NCBI RefSeq assembly: GCF_021869535.1
Contig: NW_026262690.1
Coordinates: 15,897,001-15,961,000, forward strand
DNA: 64,000 bases
Reading direction: 5' to 3'
DNA from: Mytilus californianus
Taxonomy: Eukaryota; Mollusca; Bivalvia; Mytilida; Mytilidae
Positions 1 to 9,952 of this stretch are shown here, one piece after another (position 1 is the stretch's first letter; each line of letters opens with the position of its first letter). Made by a program: the position numbers and the translations under genes. Under the pieces are notes generated by a model. That model searched no databases. It was not told the DNA's origin and saw only the letters and a list, made by a program, of their open reading frames with translations.

Positions 1-420
1 AAAACAATTTCAGTGATTTTGTTGGCTGTTGTTACCTCATTAAAAAGATAATTATATAACTATTGTACATTTTTTGTATGTAACCATGAAACCTATGTAG
101 TTTTTATTTAGGATTTTAGGAAAATTAATTTAAAAAAAAACACATGCAAAACAAGAAGAACCTTAATAAGGTTTAATTACCCTCAGTATAGGTGTGGTTT
201 TTAGGTAAAAGAAAATCTTTTTTTAACAAAACTCTAAAACTTTAAAATTTATATATTTAAATTATAATATAAGATAATTTGATTTAACTATCTCTATTTG
301 ATAAATCAGAGAATCATGTAAGAATGTAAAAATCTGTTTTTATAATATATCTTTATTTTATTGTGGCTGTTGTCATGTCAGTTAAAAAGAAATTTATTTT
401 AACAGTTAAAATTTAGAAAA
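1..420. other. AT-rich unique sequence, no gene seen
   Basis: Nothing recognisable. There are A and T runs and no credible reading frame. A weak resemblance between about 15-45 and 360-395 (both 'ggctgttgt' followed by 'ttaaaaaga') is too short to call a repeat. Confidence 0.5.
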
Positions 421-429
421 AGTAGAGGT

Positions 430-715
430 TATTTGGTCAAGTATGGTTCAGACTGGTCGAGTATTGTTGAGACCTTTGGTCGAGTATGGTTTAGACTGAA
501 AAAAATAGGTCGAGTACAGGTCGAGAACGGGTTAAGACTGTTTCAGACTGGTCGAGTAATAGTTCAGACTATTTTCAATGGCAAAGATAAGGGTCAAGTA
601 CGAATCAGTACAGTCGAGTATGGTTAAGACAGGGGTCGAGTAATGTCGAGTAAAATTCAGACCAATTCAGACTGGTCGAGTAAAAATCAGTACAGTCGAG
701 TACAGATATAGGCCA
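430..715. repeat. Degenerate minisatellite built on gtcgagta / cagact
   Basis: About ten copies of 'gtcgag' (most followed by 'ta') alternate with 'ggttcagact'-like blocks at irregular spacing, from about 434 to 712. Two further copies have decayed to 'ggtcaagta'. The core is CpG-containing and stands out from the AT-rich surroundings. The 64-codon open frame over it is a by-product of the repeat and is not called as a gene. Confidence 0.8.
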
Positions 716-742
716 TTTCAGACTTTTACTGGTTTGTAGTGT

Positions 743-1997
743 AGTCAAATGCGTTTTGTTAAAATATACTTGTTCACTATATTGGTCTTTTTGAAAATGT
801 TGTTTGTGCTGTATTTAGACCCCTCTACCTAGAAACTTGTTTTACATGCACACGTATAAAAATTGCCGTTTTTATCCAACGCAATCATATTTATGAACGT
901 TGTTTTCAATTTAGACTTGTTTATATTTTTCCGTTTGGGCTTGTATTATATTTTCCTTCGGGTTTATATGATCCGTTCATCTTATTTTGACTCTTTAAAA
1001 TTCAAGAGTATATCCTAAATTGCGGTAAATTAAATGGCCTTCCAAACATCATTTCGATCCCTAATATCACTGAAGAGACATTAAATGTCGAAATCCGGAT
1101 ATGGTGTATTAAAATGTTTGCATCTCATGTTTGTGGTAAACCATCTTTTCCACAAGTTTATTGTTTTCTGTTTGGTATTAAATTAATATTAAGATCCATT
1201 TTGTACTGGTGATCCGTTTATTTGGCAATCGCCAATGGCAGTCAGCAGAGTTTAGGAACATCCGTTGTTCGACCTGTTAGTCAAATGCGTTTTGTTAAAA
1301 TATACTTTTTTACTATTTTGGTCTTTTGGAAAATGTTGTTTGTGCTGTATTTAGACCCCTCTACCTAGAAATTTGTGTTACATGCACACTTATAAACATT
1401 GCGGTTTTTATCCAACGCAATCAAAGGTTTGAACGTTGTTTTCAATTTAGACTTGTTTATATTTTCCCGTTTGGGCTGGTATTATATTTTTCTTCGGGTT
1501 GATATGATCCGTTCATCCTATTTTGACTCTTTAAAATTCAAGAGTCTATCCTAAATTGAGGTAAATAATATGGCCTTCCAAATATCGTTTGATCCCTAAC
1601 ATCACTGAAGAGACATTAAATGTCGAAATCCGGATATGGTGTATTAAAATTTTGCACCTCATGTTTGTGGTAAACCATCTTTTCCACAAGTTTATTGTTT
1701 TCTGTTTGGTATTAAATTAATATTAAGATCCATTTTGTACTGGTGATCCGTTTATTTCGCAATTGCTAATGGCAGTTAGCAGGGTTTCAGAACATCCGTT
1801 GTTCGACCTGTTAGTCAAATGCGTTTTGTTAAAATATACTTTTTCACTATGTTGGTCTTTTGGAAAATGTTGTTTGTGCTGTATTCAGACCCCTCTACCT
1901 AGAAATTTGTTTTACATGCACACGTATAAAAATTGCAGTTTTTATCCAACGCAATCATAGGTTTAAACGTTGTTTTCAATTTAGACTTGTATATATA
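743..1997 (+). repeat. 535-bp tandem repeat: two full units and one partial
   Basis: Units begin with 'agtcaaatgcgttttgtt' at 743, 1279 and 1813, giving periods of 536 and 534 bp. Units 1 and 2 align over their whole length with scattered substitutions. Unit 3 stops at about 1997. Each full unit includes a block 'cactgaagagacattaaatg' that I remember from other mussel repeats. No coding capacity is visible. It is probably the repetitive core of a non-autonomous transposable element, but the superfamily is not determined. Confidence 0.9.
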
Positions 1998-2014
1998 TAA
2001 AAATTGCGGTTTTT

Positions 2015-2172
2015 ATCCAACGCAATTTTTATACGTGTGCATGCAAAACAAATTTCTTAGTAGAGGGGTATAAATACAGCACAAAGAACATTTTCCAAAA
2101 AACAAATGAGTTTTTTACAAAACGCTTTTGACTAGCAGGTCGGTCAACTGATGTTCTTAAACCCTGCTATGC
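2015..2172 (-). repeat. Inverted partial copy of the 535-bp unit (foldback arm)
   Basis: Read on the minus strand, this segment repeats the start of the tandem unit and the last part of the preceding one: 'gcagggtttaagaacatc', then a 'gacctgctagtc'-like join, then 'gctgtatttatacccctc'. It faces partial unit 3, so the array ends in a palindrome with arms of about 150-200 bp and almost no spacer. The arms differ by several substitutions, so it is not a fresh duplication. Confidence 0.85.
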
Positions 2173-3600
2173 GATAAAACCTTTCCCGAACTGACTTTAT
2201 TTTTCAAATTGCTTTTCTCGTTCCTTTTGATAATTTTATTGGTATTTTGGCGAGTTGATTTCGCTTAGTTAAAAATATCATACTACTTTTTCAATTTAAA
2301 AACAATCGACTCTAAGGCACTGAAACTGAACAATGCAACAATTCAGTTAATTAATTCTTGTGGTTCATGTGCTGTTCAATGTTCTATACTCGTGATTACA
2401 TCATAAAATTAAGAATTGTAATATGCCTTAACAGCAAAATTTTCTAATTAACGCACGCCAAAGACGTAATCATAAACTACAAGTTAGAATAGTCTATTTG
2501 AGGGTTAATAACATTTTAAGTAATTTATTCACTGTTTAGTTTATTGTCCATTTTAAGTTGCATTTCAATAAAAAAAAGGTACAAAGTTATAATGATCAAT
2601 TTACTCAAAGGCTTGAAATGGTTAATCGGTATGAACTTCACAGATTGCCCAGAAAATCAATTCAATAACTGATAAATATTCCAAGTAGTGAGGATAAAAC
2701 GATAACTATAAAAGCACCGTCTTCCGGAGGATAGCCAATGTAAACATGAATGAAAAGAACTCTACAAAGTTAACAGTTGCTGTAAAATTACAATATCAAT
2801 TGATAAAACATACGAGACTATTTCGTAAAGCGAATAATATTGACACATTATTTTAGAAGAACATTATCTATATTAATTACTTATATAACGGTCAATCAAT
2901 ATGTTTGTAATAAATAAAGTGACACTTTAATTGAATGTCGTCTAAGATGCAATTTTTATGTCATGTGGATACCAAGATCAAAAGTAAGTTGGGTCAGAGT
3001 TTTATCTCATTCTTTATATTTCAGATCTGCCATTGATCCTTCTATTTATTAATATCAGATACTAACCCTGTCATCAACCTGGTCGGTTTCATTCTGTATG
3101 TATTAAATGCGATTCCGTTTGTTTTCAAGTCCAATATTTATCTGTTTTGATTCTTATAACTATTAGCTATTTGATAGATATCGGTTAACTACCTATGTAA
3201 GTATACACTTGTTTTAACCGATTACATTTTTCTGCAGGGAGGGGAATGCATCTATTGTTACATTCACATTTGTTTTTGTCACCCGCGGATTAAAGTTGTG
3301 TTTACATATCATGATTTGTCATTTTGTATTTATAATTGGCAAATACCTGCACTAATATGTTCAAAATTTGATAGAAATAATTTGGTATTTTACCTACGGT
3401 CGATTTGATTCATACCTGCTAGCAGACTGACAAGAAAGTAATTTGACAAAATGACAAAACAAGTCCTATTTATAAACTGAAAATAAAACTATACTGTGGA
3501 ATATTTCCAATGTCTGTCTTCACATGAACACCTTCTTTCTATGCATATCGCCTTCATAAATATCCGAAATCTGTTTTAAAAACCAATCTAGAAAAACGAA
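2173..3600. other. Unique AT-rich sequence, no gene seen
   Basis: No open frame with recognisable protein features and no RNA gene was identified on either strand. Confidence 0.4.
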
Positions 3601-3614
3601 ATTAGAACTTTCTA

Positions 3615-3785
3615 AATTTCGTGCATCCGAAACGCATTTCTGGATTTACCTTTATCATAAAGAACGCCCAAATCTTATACTTCAAAAGTCACAAGTTTCT
3701 TGATACTTGAATAATTGAGGAGCTAAATGACTAAACGGGACATAAAAAGAATCTATTTAAGGTCATCTCTGTATTAGGATGTTGA
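3615..3785 (+). repeat. Dispersed repeat, 'gtgcatccgaaacgcatttctgg' type
   Basis: This segment shares an ordered series of blocks with 16525-16665 and 40575-40690: 'cgtccgaagcgcttttc', then 'ggatttacctt', then 'gaacgctcaaa', then 'taaggtca'. Recurrence at three places in the window defines it as a dispersed family. I remember the same order from other mussel sequence. No coding content. Confidence 0.65.
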
Positions 3786-4195
3786 TATCAAAATTGAATA
3801 TAAAGGGTAAAGATAAATTTGCCATTTTATGTAGGACTTCCCGTGGTAAAATTCCTTGGAGCTCGTTTTTTTTTTGTTATTTTACTTTTTTCCCAAATAA
3901 TTGAAAAAAAGGAGGAGCCTTTCCTAGCCCCTTACTTATAAGATGATGTAATATATATGCCTAAGAATGTAACTTTAACACGTTAATGAGTGTTATGACA
4001 ATAGTTGTTATATTTTATATATTCACGCTATATTTCGCTAAACAAATCATTAGGCGCGTGCAGCCATCCAGGTAAAATCGGCTGTTGTTAAGAAATTTTT
4101 GCAGCTTATAGTACATGTCCTTTAAATATTTTTAATAAATACTGGTTTCCGTTTTACAATGAGATGTTACATAGATGTTGTATCGCTGCTTTGTT
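3786..4195. other. Unique AT-rich sequence, no gene seen
   Basis: Poly-T and AT runs only. Confidence 0.4.
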
Positions 4196-4640
4196 ACTGT
4201 ACAATTGCTTCTTCCGCATTGTCTGTAACACTCGATTTTAGAGGTCTCTTGTTTTTTTTACTTTAGATGTAACAAGTATATCTTTGACATTTTTGAGTTT
4301 GCGATAAGCAATAACTGGAGGTGATGGACAAATTTCTTTTAAGGAAGAGTCATTTTCAATAGACGCCAGTGCTTGCGGACAATAGATGAAATATTTGTCC
4401 GATCGGGATGGAAGGTGAAAAAAATCGGAATTCTATCTTGTCTTTGTGTTCCTTGGGAATCTTTCGATTTTTTTCTTGGGCTTTATCGAAAGCTTCTGTG
4501 ATATTTTTGTTTTTGTATCTTAAGTTGTTTTCTGAGTTGTCCGAAACGGTAGTTGAGTTTGGATTCCAAGGAACAAATTCGCTTTAGTATGATGGCTTGA
4601 CTGTAAGGAATGCTCCTGGAGCAGTGTTTCGGGTGGCAAC
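4196..4640 (-). pseudogene. Penelope-like element fragment (RT C-terminal linker before GIY-YIG)
   Basis: Read on the minus strand and allowing frameshifts, this gives a peptide close to FTFHPDRTNISSIVRKHW, then PPVIAYRKLKNVKDILV. It is followed by a cysteine block, CYRQCGRSNC, at about 4200-4236. In Penelope-like retroelements this order (a 'HP...SIVRKHW' block, a 'PP.IAYR...LKD.LV' block, then C..C) marks the region joining the reverse transcriptase to the GIY-YIG endonuclease. At least one frameshift and an internal stop separate the blocks, so it is dead. The catalytic RT and GIY-YIG domains are not present here. The family call comes from motif recognition only. Confidence 0.65.
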
Positions 4641-4870
4641 TTTTCGGAGAGAGAAACTGATGTTTGTCAGTTATATATATATATAGGTGTGGATAAATAC
4701 AAGATTAGGCAACAACTCACTAAAAAGTATACTAGTTCTTCATTCAAATCGAAACCTTTAAATTGTATTAACCATCGTGTAGGAAATTATCTTTTAAGAT
4801 AAAGTTTTCAATTATTTGAGGTTAACGAAGGCTCAAAAAGAGTTATAAATCCAGCGCCGAAAACACCAAT
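4641..4870. other. Unique sequence with short AT microsatellite
   Basis: A run of 'at' dinucleotides lies at about 4673-4686. Nothing else is recognisable. Confidence 0.5.
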
Positions 4871-4882
4871 TGGCATTATAAG

Positions 4883-4978
4883 TATAAATAAAGGCAACAG
4901 TATACTGGTGTTCAAAAGTCATAAATCGATTGAGAGAAAACAAATCCGGGTTACAAACTATAACACATGGTCTTCAAC
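4883..4978 (+). repeat. Dispersed repeat, 'aggcaacagtatac' type
   Basis: The block 'aggcaacagtatactgg' followed by 'gttcaaaa..cataaatc' recurs at 6462-6510 and 27666-27745. I remember it as a common mussel repeat start. No coding content. Confidence 0.55.
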
Positions 4979-5234
4979 AAAATCAATTTCTGCACAATAT
5001 GTCAAACTCTGAATCGCCCCACGTCTGTAAAAACTTTGACATTATGCAGCACATATTTTCAATGATCTGTCATGAACTTAAAGTACCATAATAACGATAA
5101 CGAAAAAAATTTTTAAAAATATAATTGAAGAAAACCTATAAATTAAAGCTACAGTGTTTGATAGATTTTCAAATCTACTAAATCAAGAAGAGACAAATCA
5201 AGGTAACAAACAAAAATCGCATGAACTCCATAAG

Positions 5235-5312
5235 GAGCGAGATCGGTTGCGTAGACATGGTAAACGTCTCCGGCTATGCATGCATCATCCGCCATGCAAA
5301 TTCATCCTCAGT
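5235..5312 (+). repeat. Short dispersed repeat around 'catgcatcatccgc'
   Basis: The motif 'tatgcatgcatcatccgcc' with a following 'atgc(g/a)aatt' recurs at 27806-27836 and, inverted, at 21321-21345. It sits in an open frame of 64 codons at 5154-5348, but the same stretch recurs in other frames, so I do not call the frame a gene. Confidence 0.5.
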
Positions 5313-5419
5313 CCAAATGTCACAGTCGGGAATAGGACACAGATTTAAAACCACGATAATGAGTTGAGATACCGACACTTCACATCGGTCATCCAATTCT
5401 TGGTTGAGACTTAAACTTG

Positions 5420-5645
5420 TAGTGTAATGTAGTGTCGATTTCCTCTTCATTACTTTGTTGGAGGAATTTTAATGTAAGAAGAACACCCATATACGTGGAT
5501 TCCGTCAATGTGAACATTTACGAGCGTATAGTATTAACTGAGATAGGTAAACGTCATACGATAGAGCAGATGGTGGGTTACTGCTGAGAAATATGAAGTT
5601 GACAATTGGAAAGTTGAAGTCAAGACGTTTGTCATTGATTACAGT
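5420..5645 (-). pseudogene. Penelope-like RT fragment (C-terminal region)
   Basis: On the minus strand from 5645 downward the reading is close to DKRLDFNFPIVNFIFLSSN, followed by a 'YDVYLSQLILYARKCS' stretch. The same block appears at 9.2, 21.1, 31.1 and 55.2 kb in this window. It lies C-terminal to the catalytic YxDD in this element family. A stop follows the first block and the rest is frameshifted. Only about 200 bp of the element survive. Confidence 0.7.
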
Positions 5646-6568
5646 TTGAAAGCCTGACATATTGTATTTTTGTAGCTTGGTTTTGCATTTTTGTCACTAC
5701 AATTTTCAAATATGAACCCTGATCTGCAAACGATGAACCACACCTTAAAAAAAGACTGAATAGAATATTGTCTTTTGTCTCATTTTTCGCAACATTGCAT
5801 TGCATTGAATTAGCTGCATATGATTTATGGTGCAAGTTATCATTACAGTAATTACTAGACCGGAATACTAGGTATTGACAAGAAAAACGATGTGTAAAGC
5901 AGATACTTAAAACATACATGTACATAAAAACCTTCATTTTAATCTTATAAACCAAAAGGAAGGGTCTATTATTATTAATTCATCTAAATATGAACTTTGT
6001 TTCACGGTATTGTTAAAAAATGAAGAACGAGGCGCTTGAAAGATGATTACTGGTTATTGCAACCTTTGTTCATTTTTTGTTTGTTAACAAAAAGAATAAT
6101 AAAAATAGCTGCAAAGATCTTGTGTGCTTTTGGTAAAACGAATGCTTATATTGGATTTAGTGAACAAAGGGGTTAATGCTTTTCACAAGGAGAGAAAATT
6201 AACATACGTTTGTTATCCTTTATCTTTCGAATTTCTTCGTACCTTCAAAACAATTTTATAGTTGCTTTGACTGATTTTTTTTTTACATCATTGTTTTAGA
6301 ACACGTGCAGAACATGTCCGCGAAAGGAGAACTACAGTTGTCTCTAATATCATTACCGAATTTGAGCCTTTTCTGGTTGAAGGTTTAACTTTTTTACTCT
6401 GAAATAATTAAACAAAGAACAGCAGTTATGTTCCTTTTGCTTTTCTTAAGTTTTATATAGGCAACAGTAGATTACCGATGTTCAAATGTTCCTGATGAAG
6501 TTGAATCCAGATAAGCACTTATAACGCCTACATATATATTCATTACGTGTTATTAACATTTGTTATAG
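5646..6568. other. Unique AT-rich sequence with one short repeat scrap
   Basis: A fragment of the 'aggcaacagta' repeat lies at about 6462-6510. The 107-codon minus-strand frame at 5632-5955 overlaps the end of the RT fragment, has no recognisable domain and is not called. Confidence 0.4.
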
Positions 6569-6655
6569 CACTGGAGCTATATTCTGCTGGTGGACTACTG
6601 ATATTCGACGGTATCATCAGCTTAGTAGTCATTGCTTCGGTACTGACATAATTTA
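6569..6655 (+). repeat. Short dispersed repeat, 'ggtatcatcagct.agtagtca' type
   Basis: It contains 'ctggtggactactgat', then 'ggtatcatcagcttagtagtc', then 'cttcggtactgacat'. An inverted relative lies at 17315-17365. I remember both halves from mussel repeats. No coding content. Confidence 0.5.
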
Positions 6656-7894
6656 TACAATATGTTTCGTAAATGGTAGGTTTATAAATTCAGAATTTAT
6701 CTAAAATCTAAGGTGCCAAGCCCCTTTCGGTAGAGTTGAACTTATCTACTAATGTACCGTATATCGGGATATTTTCGCGTGTGTCTAATGTTTGCTATGT
6801 ATTTAAAACGAAGATAAATCCTAGCGACAATTTCACTGACCATTTAATTACATTGTTCAATGCTTTGAAACGCGAACAACAAACAAAGTGAAGATTCAAC
6901 TTTCCTTTCTATCACTCAAAACGGGACGAAAAACGTAACCGATACACGGTGTATGCTGTATTACAGTTCATCATCCCTTTTGCTGAAGAAGCTTTTGATA
7001 ATGAAGGTACAAATATATATATCATAAGGACATAAGGACAGGATGAGTAGGATTATATGAATTTGTACTTATGTCATTAAGTGAAAATAATTGGTCTTTG
7101 CTGCTACTTATTAATGTCTTATATCAATTTACAAAGATCATAAAAATCACGACCGGATTAAATGGCGACAATTTTTTAAAGATGTATCTGGTTTCTCCTG
7201 GTCATTTACCCAATTAAATTGACTTTGTAATAGTATATTAAATATATTTTCCGTCATTAACGACAAAGCTGTTTACGGTAAAATCACGTTCCAATATAAA
7301 CACGTAATAACTGAAAATCAAACAAAGAAGACTTAAACAAGTGCATTAGTTAGTTAATAAGAACATAGTCGTCAATAATAATCATTTGTCGTAAACATTA
7401 GTTAGGTTCATACTTTTATAGCGTGTCTGGTAAATCTTCTAAATTATCAACAATACAATCTTTGCATCAAGAGTGCTTGTTAAACTGCCTGCCCGCGGGG
7501 CGGTTTCAATCAGACGTTAATACAAAAAAAAACAAATACCAAAGATATGTTAGAGTACATAAAATCTAAGTTCCTTTCTTCGTGTAAAATTATAAAAAAA
7601 TATTTGACATATCCACTGATTATATAACACGTACAAGTGTTACTCATTCTGAACTAAACATCAAGTTGACGACAATTGTCCACCTTGGTGTAATAATACA
7701 AAAAGTTCGATGTAGACACAAATTTCTTGTTTTTCGAAGGAAAATACTTACAAGGTCATTTTTTTATCTGACTGTTAATGATGTCTTTACACTAAATCCC
7801 TTACATGTTGGCTGTGTAGTGATTGATATTTTAGTCTTAGATGCATGATTGTTTTTTAGATGGTATTAGCTTTGAATTAGCTGTCAGAAGCTGA
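6656..7894. other. Unique AT-rich sequence, no gene seen
   Basis: A 60-codon frame at 7666-7848 shows no domain and does not begin with ATG. Nothing else is recognisable. Confidence 0.4.
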
Positions 7895-8250
7895 GAGTAA
7901 TCTCAGATCTGCACTTTGTGTTTCTTTTGTTGTTAGGGATGTATAAATACCCTGGCACGTCCGGTCTGTGTTAGATGGTTCCTGCTTTTTATCGGTCTGA
8001 TAAGTTAAGCCCTTTTCAACTGATTTTATAGTTGGTTTTTTTTGTTGTACTGTTACACCATTGTCCCAGGTTAGGGGAGGGTTGGCGCCTTAAAACATGT
8101 TTAATCCCCCACATTCGTAAAGTGCCCGTCCCAAGTCAGGAGCGCCTGTAGTTCAGTGGTTGTCGTTGGTTCATATTTGTTTATCGTAAATTGTTTTGTT
8201 ATAAATTAGTTCGTTAGTTTTCTCAATTGAAATGTTTCATCTTTTTCAAC
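7895..8250 (+). repeat. Abundant dispersed repeat A ('cccaggttagggg...caagtcagg'), sense
   Basis: Ordered blocks: 'taagcccttttcaactgat', 'gtactgttacacca', 'gtcccaggttaggggagg', 'aacatgtttaa', 'gtcccaagtcaggag', 'ttcagtggttgtcgttg'. The same order recurs in both orientations at 19.7, 30.0, 37.9, 47.8, 48.1, 49.2 and 60.7 kb. This is the most frequent element in the window. It has no coding capacity and its superfamily is unknown to me. Confidence 0.8.
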
Positions 8251-8295
8251 AGCATCAAGTCAATTGACTTTTATATGTACCCTATTTGTTACGTT

Positions 8296-8530
8296 TAATG
8301 AGGTATTTTCAACAGACAATAAGCATTATATGAGAACCGATCGTGTTCTTTCTATCCAGTTTGTTTCTAAGTCGTAGTATGCATTCTATGGTTTTATGAC
8401 TATTTGGTTCGTATGTATCCCCACTGACCTTGAAAAGATACTACAGCTACATTAGGTCTGCTTCATATCTAAACATATCTTCAAACTGACAGTTACGATT
8501 GGTAGAAAATCAATTTTAAGAAGGTACTAA
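8296..8530 (+). pseudogene. Penelope-like RT fragment with internal deletion
   Basis: The plus-strand reading begins close to YFQQTISI, which corresponds to the block just before RT motif B, and continues with a degraded 'PIVFFLSSLFL' match to the motif B helix. It then jumps to about 8410, where a 'KDTTAT...SASYLN' reading matches the region beyond the YxDD motif. The catalytic motif itself is deleted. Frameshifts are required. The assignment depends on comparison with the clearer copies at 18.4 and 21.1 kb. Confidence 0.5.
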
Positions 8531-9069
8531 AAAACTATTGTTTAAAGATCTGTTGGATTTCAAAAATTCCAAGTATCTTTTCCTCTTGCAAAAAAAACCC
8601 CACTTTTTTGCTTCTTTTCCTTTTTCACTAGTTTTCCTTATTCTAAAATTAAAGACGGATTGCACGAATTATTTTTAATTTGTTTCATAAAAAGGAAAAA
8701 TCAACGCAGATACATAAATATCGTGTTTTATGAAGAGATAAATCAAACTTCGTATAAAACCACTCCGATTTAAACAAAACAAAATTCTCTAAATCTTACA
8801 TCAACAAGATGCTTGATTTTTTATTGACAAAACTTTTGTAACGTTTTGAGGACGTGTTTATTAACAAACAATCGACATTCATATTCCAGCTGTGGACTTC
8901 TTCTTGCCGCGTTGTTCTTTGTTAAAATGAGATTAGACTTAATGCATTATCTTCTCAGGAAGAATATAAAGATGTGGCATTATTCTCTAACATCACTGTT
9001 AGTACGATATATTAGAGCTTGCGTTCCCCTTCATGATTTCCCTGATAGAAAGGTTGTAGCCTGCAAGAT
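8531..9069. other. Unique AT-rich sequence, no gene seen
   Basis: An 88-codon frame at 8846-9112 lacks any recognisable domain and runs into the repeat at 9070. Confidence 0.4.
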
Positions 9070-9545
9070 AAAAGAGAGGCAAAAGATACCAAAGGGACAT
9101 TCAAACTCATAAGTCGAAAACAAACTGAAAATGCGGGGAGATCTCAGGTGATAGAGAATGGTAGGCAGATACTGCTCCATATGTTGCTCATGTAAGTGCA
9201 AACCCAATTATATGTCTAATTTTGTAGTTCACATTCGGGGAAAAGAGGACGGGATTGAGGTTACGACAATTGGTACATATCTGTCGTCATCTGTGAAACA
9301 GATATTCCATAAAGGTCAACCAACTCGTGATGGTTTCCGTTAAATTAACGAAGGGGTGATTTCAACTGCACCACTTGGAACTCTAGGTTTCATAGCTTGC
9401 TTGTGAGCAGCAACCCTCTATCAAGGAAATCATGATAGTAAATACAAACCCTTGAATATATAATGACAATATACCGGTGCTACATAGAAACGGAAAGTTC
9501 ACAACTTGGAAGACGAATCTCTTTTGTCTTAAAGTTTTGTTTTCA
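9070..9545 (-). pseudogene. Penelope-like element 3' end: RT C-terminus plus 3' tail
   Basis: Read on the minus strand from 9545: KTKL, a stop, DKRD, then VNFPFLCS, YYHDFLDRGLLLTSKL, then FQVVQLKSPLR and HHELVDLYGISVSQMTTD. These follow one another in the order of the element's C-terminal region, in shifting frames with stops. Past the stop, the 3' tail ('agatctcagg' region, then 'tcataagtcgaaaacaaac', reaching 9070) matches isolated tails at 25.8, 28.6, 36.85 and 40.8 kb. About 150 bp of the tail are deleted near 9128. The catalytic RT core is absent. Confidence 0.75.
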
Positions 9546-9547
9546 AA

Positions 9548-9952
9548 TATTGAACAAGGGTTACAAGTGCTTAAATTGAAGTAAATCCATTCGAAAATTT
9601 TGTGGATGCCATCACTATTTGATTGATCGTTATGGAATATCTATGTCACAGATGATCACGAATATGTTCCTACAACAACCGTCCTCTTTTCCGCAATTGA
9701 GACATCACTGAATGATACTTACCATCTATAACCTTGAGTGATATGACTGGTGTCACATGTGTAGCAGGACCTGCTTTACTTTCCGTGCACCCGAGATCAC
9801 CCACGGTTTGAAGTGCGGTTCATGTTGTTAATCATTTAGTTTTTATGTGGTGTTTTTTTATCTTTCCATCGTTGTTCGTCTTTTCCATGGCGCTGTCCGT
9901 TTCTATTCGAGTTGTGAGTTTTGAATGTCCTCTTAGTATCTACTGCCTCTTA
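9548..9952 (+). pseudogene. Second Penelope-like 3' end, head to head with the first
   Basis: The plus-strand reading runs QGLQVLKLK, then KFCGCHHYLIDRYGISMSQM at about 9590-9660. It is followed by the 3' tail: 'gtagcaggacctgctt', 'cccgagatcaccc', 'ccatggcgctgtccg'. It is the same element region as the minus-strand copy ending at 9545, but starts at a different internal point. The two copies abut with their tails pointing outward. Stops and frameshifts disable it. Confidence 0.75.

Noticed and set aside
433..627. 64-codon ORF
   Set aside because: Translation of the gtcgag minisatellite; starts at a non-ATG codon and has no domain.
5632..5955. 107-codon minus-strand ORF
   Set aside because: No recognisable domain, and it overlaps the Penelope-like fragment only at its end; not enough to call a gene.
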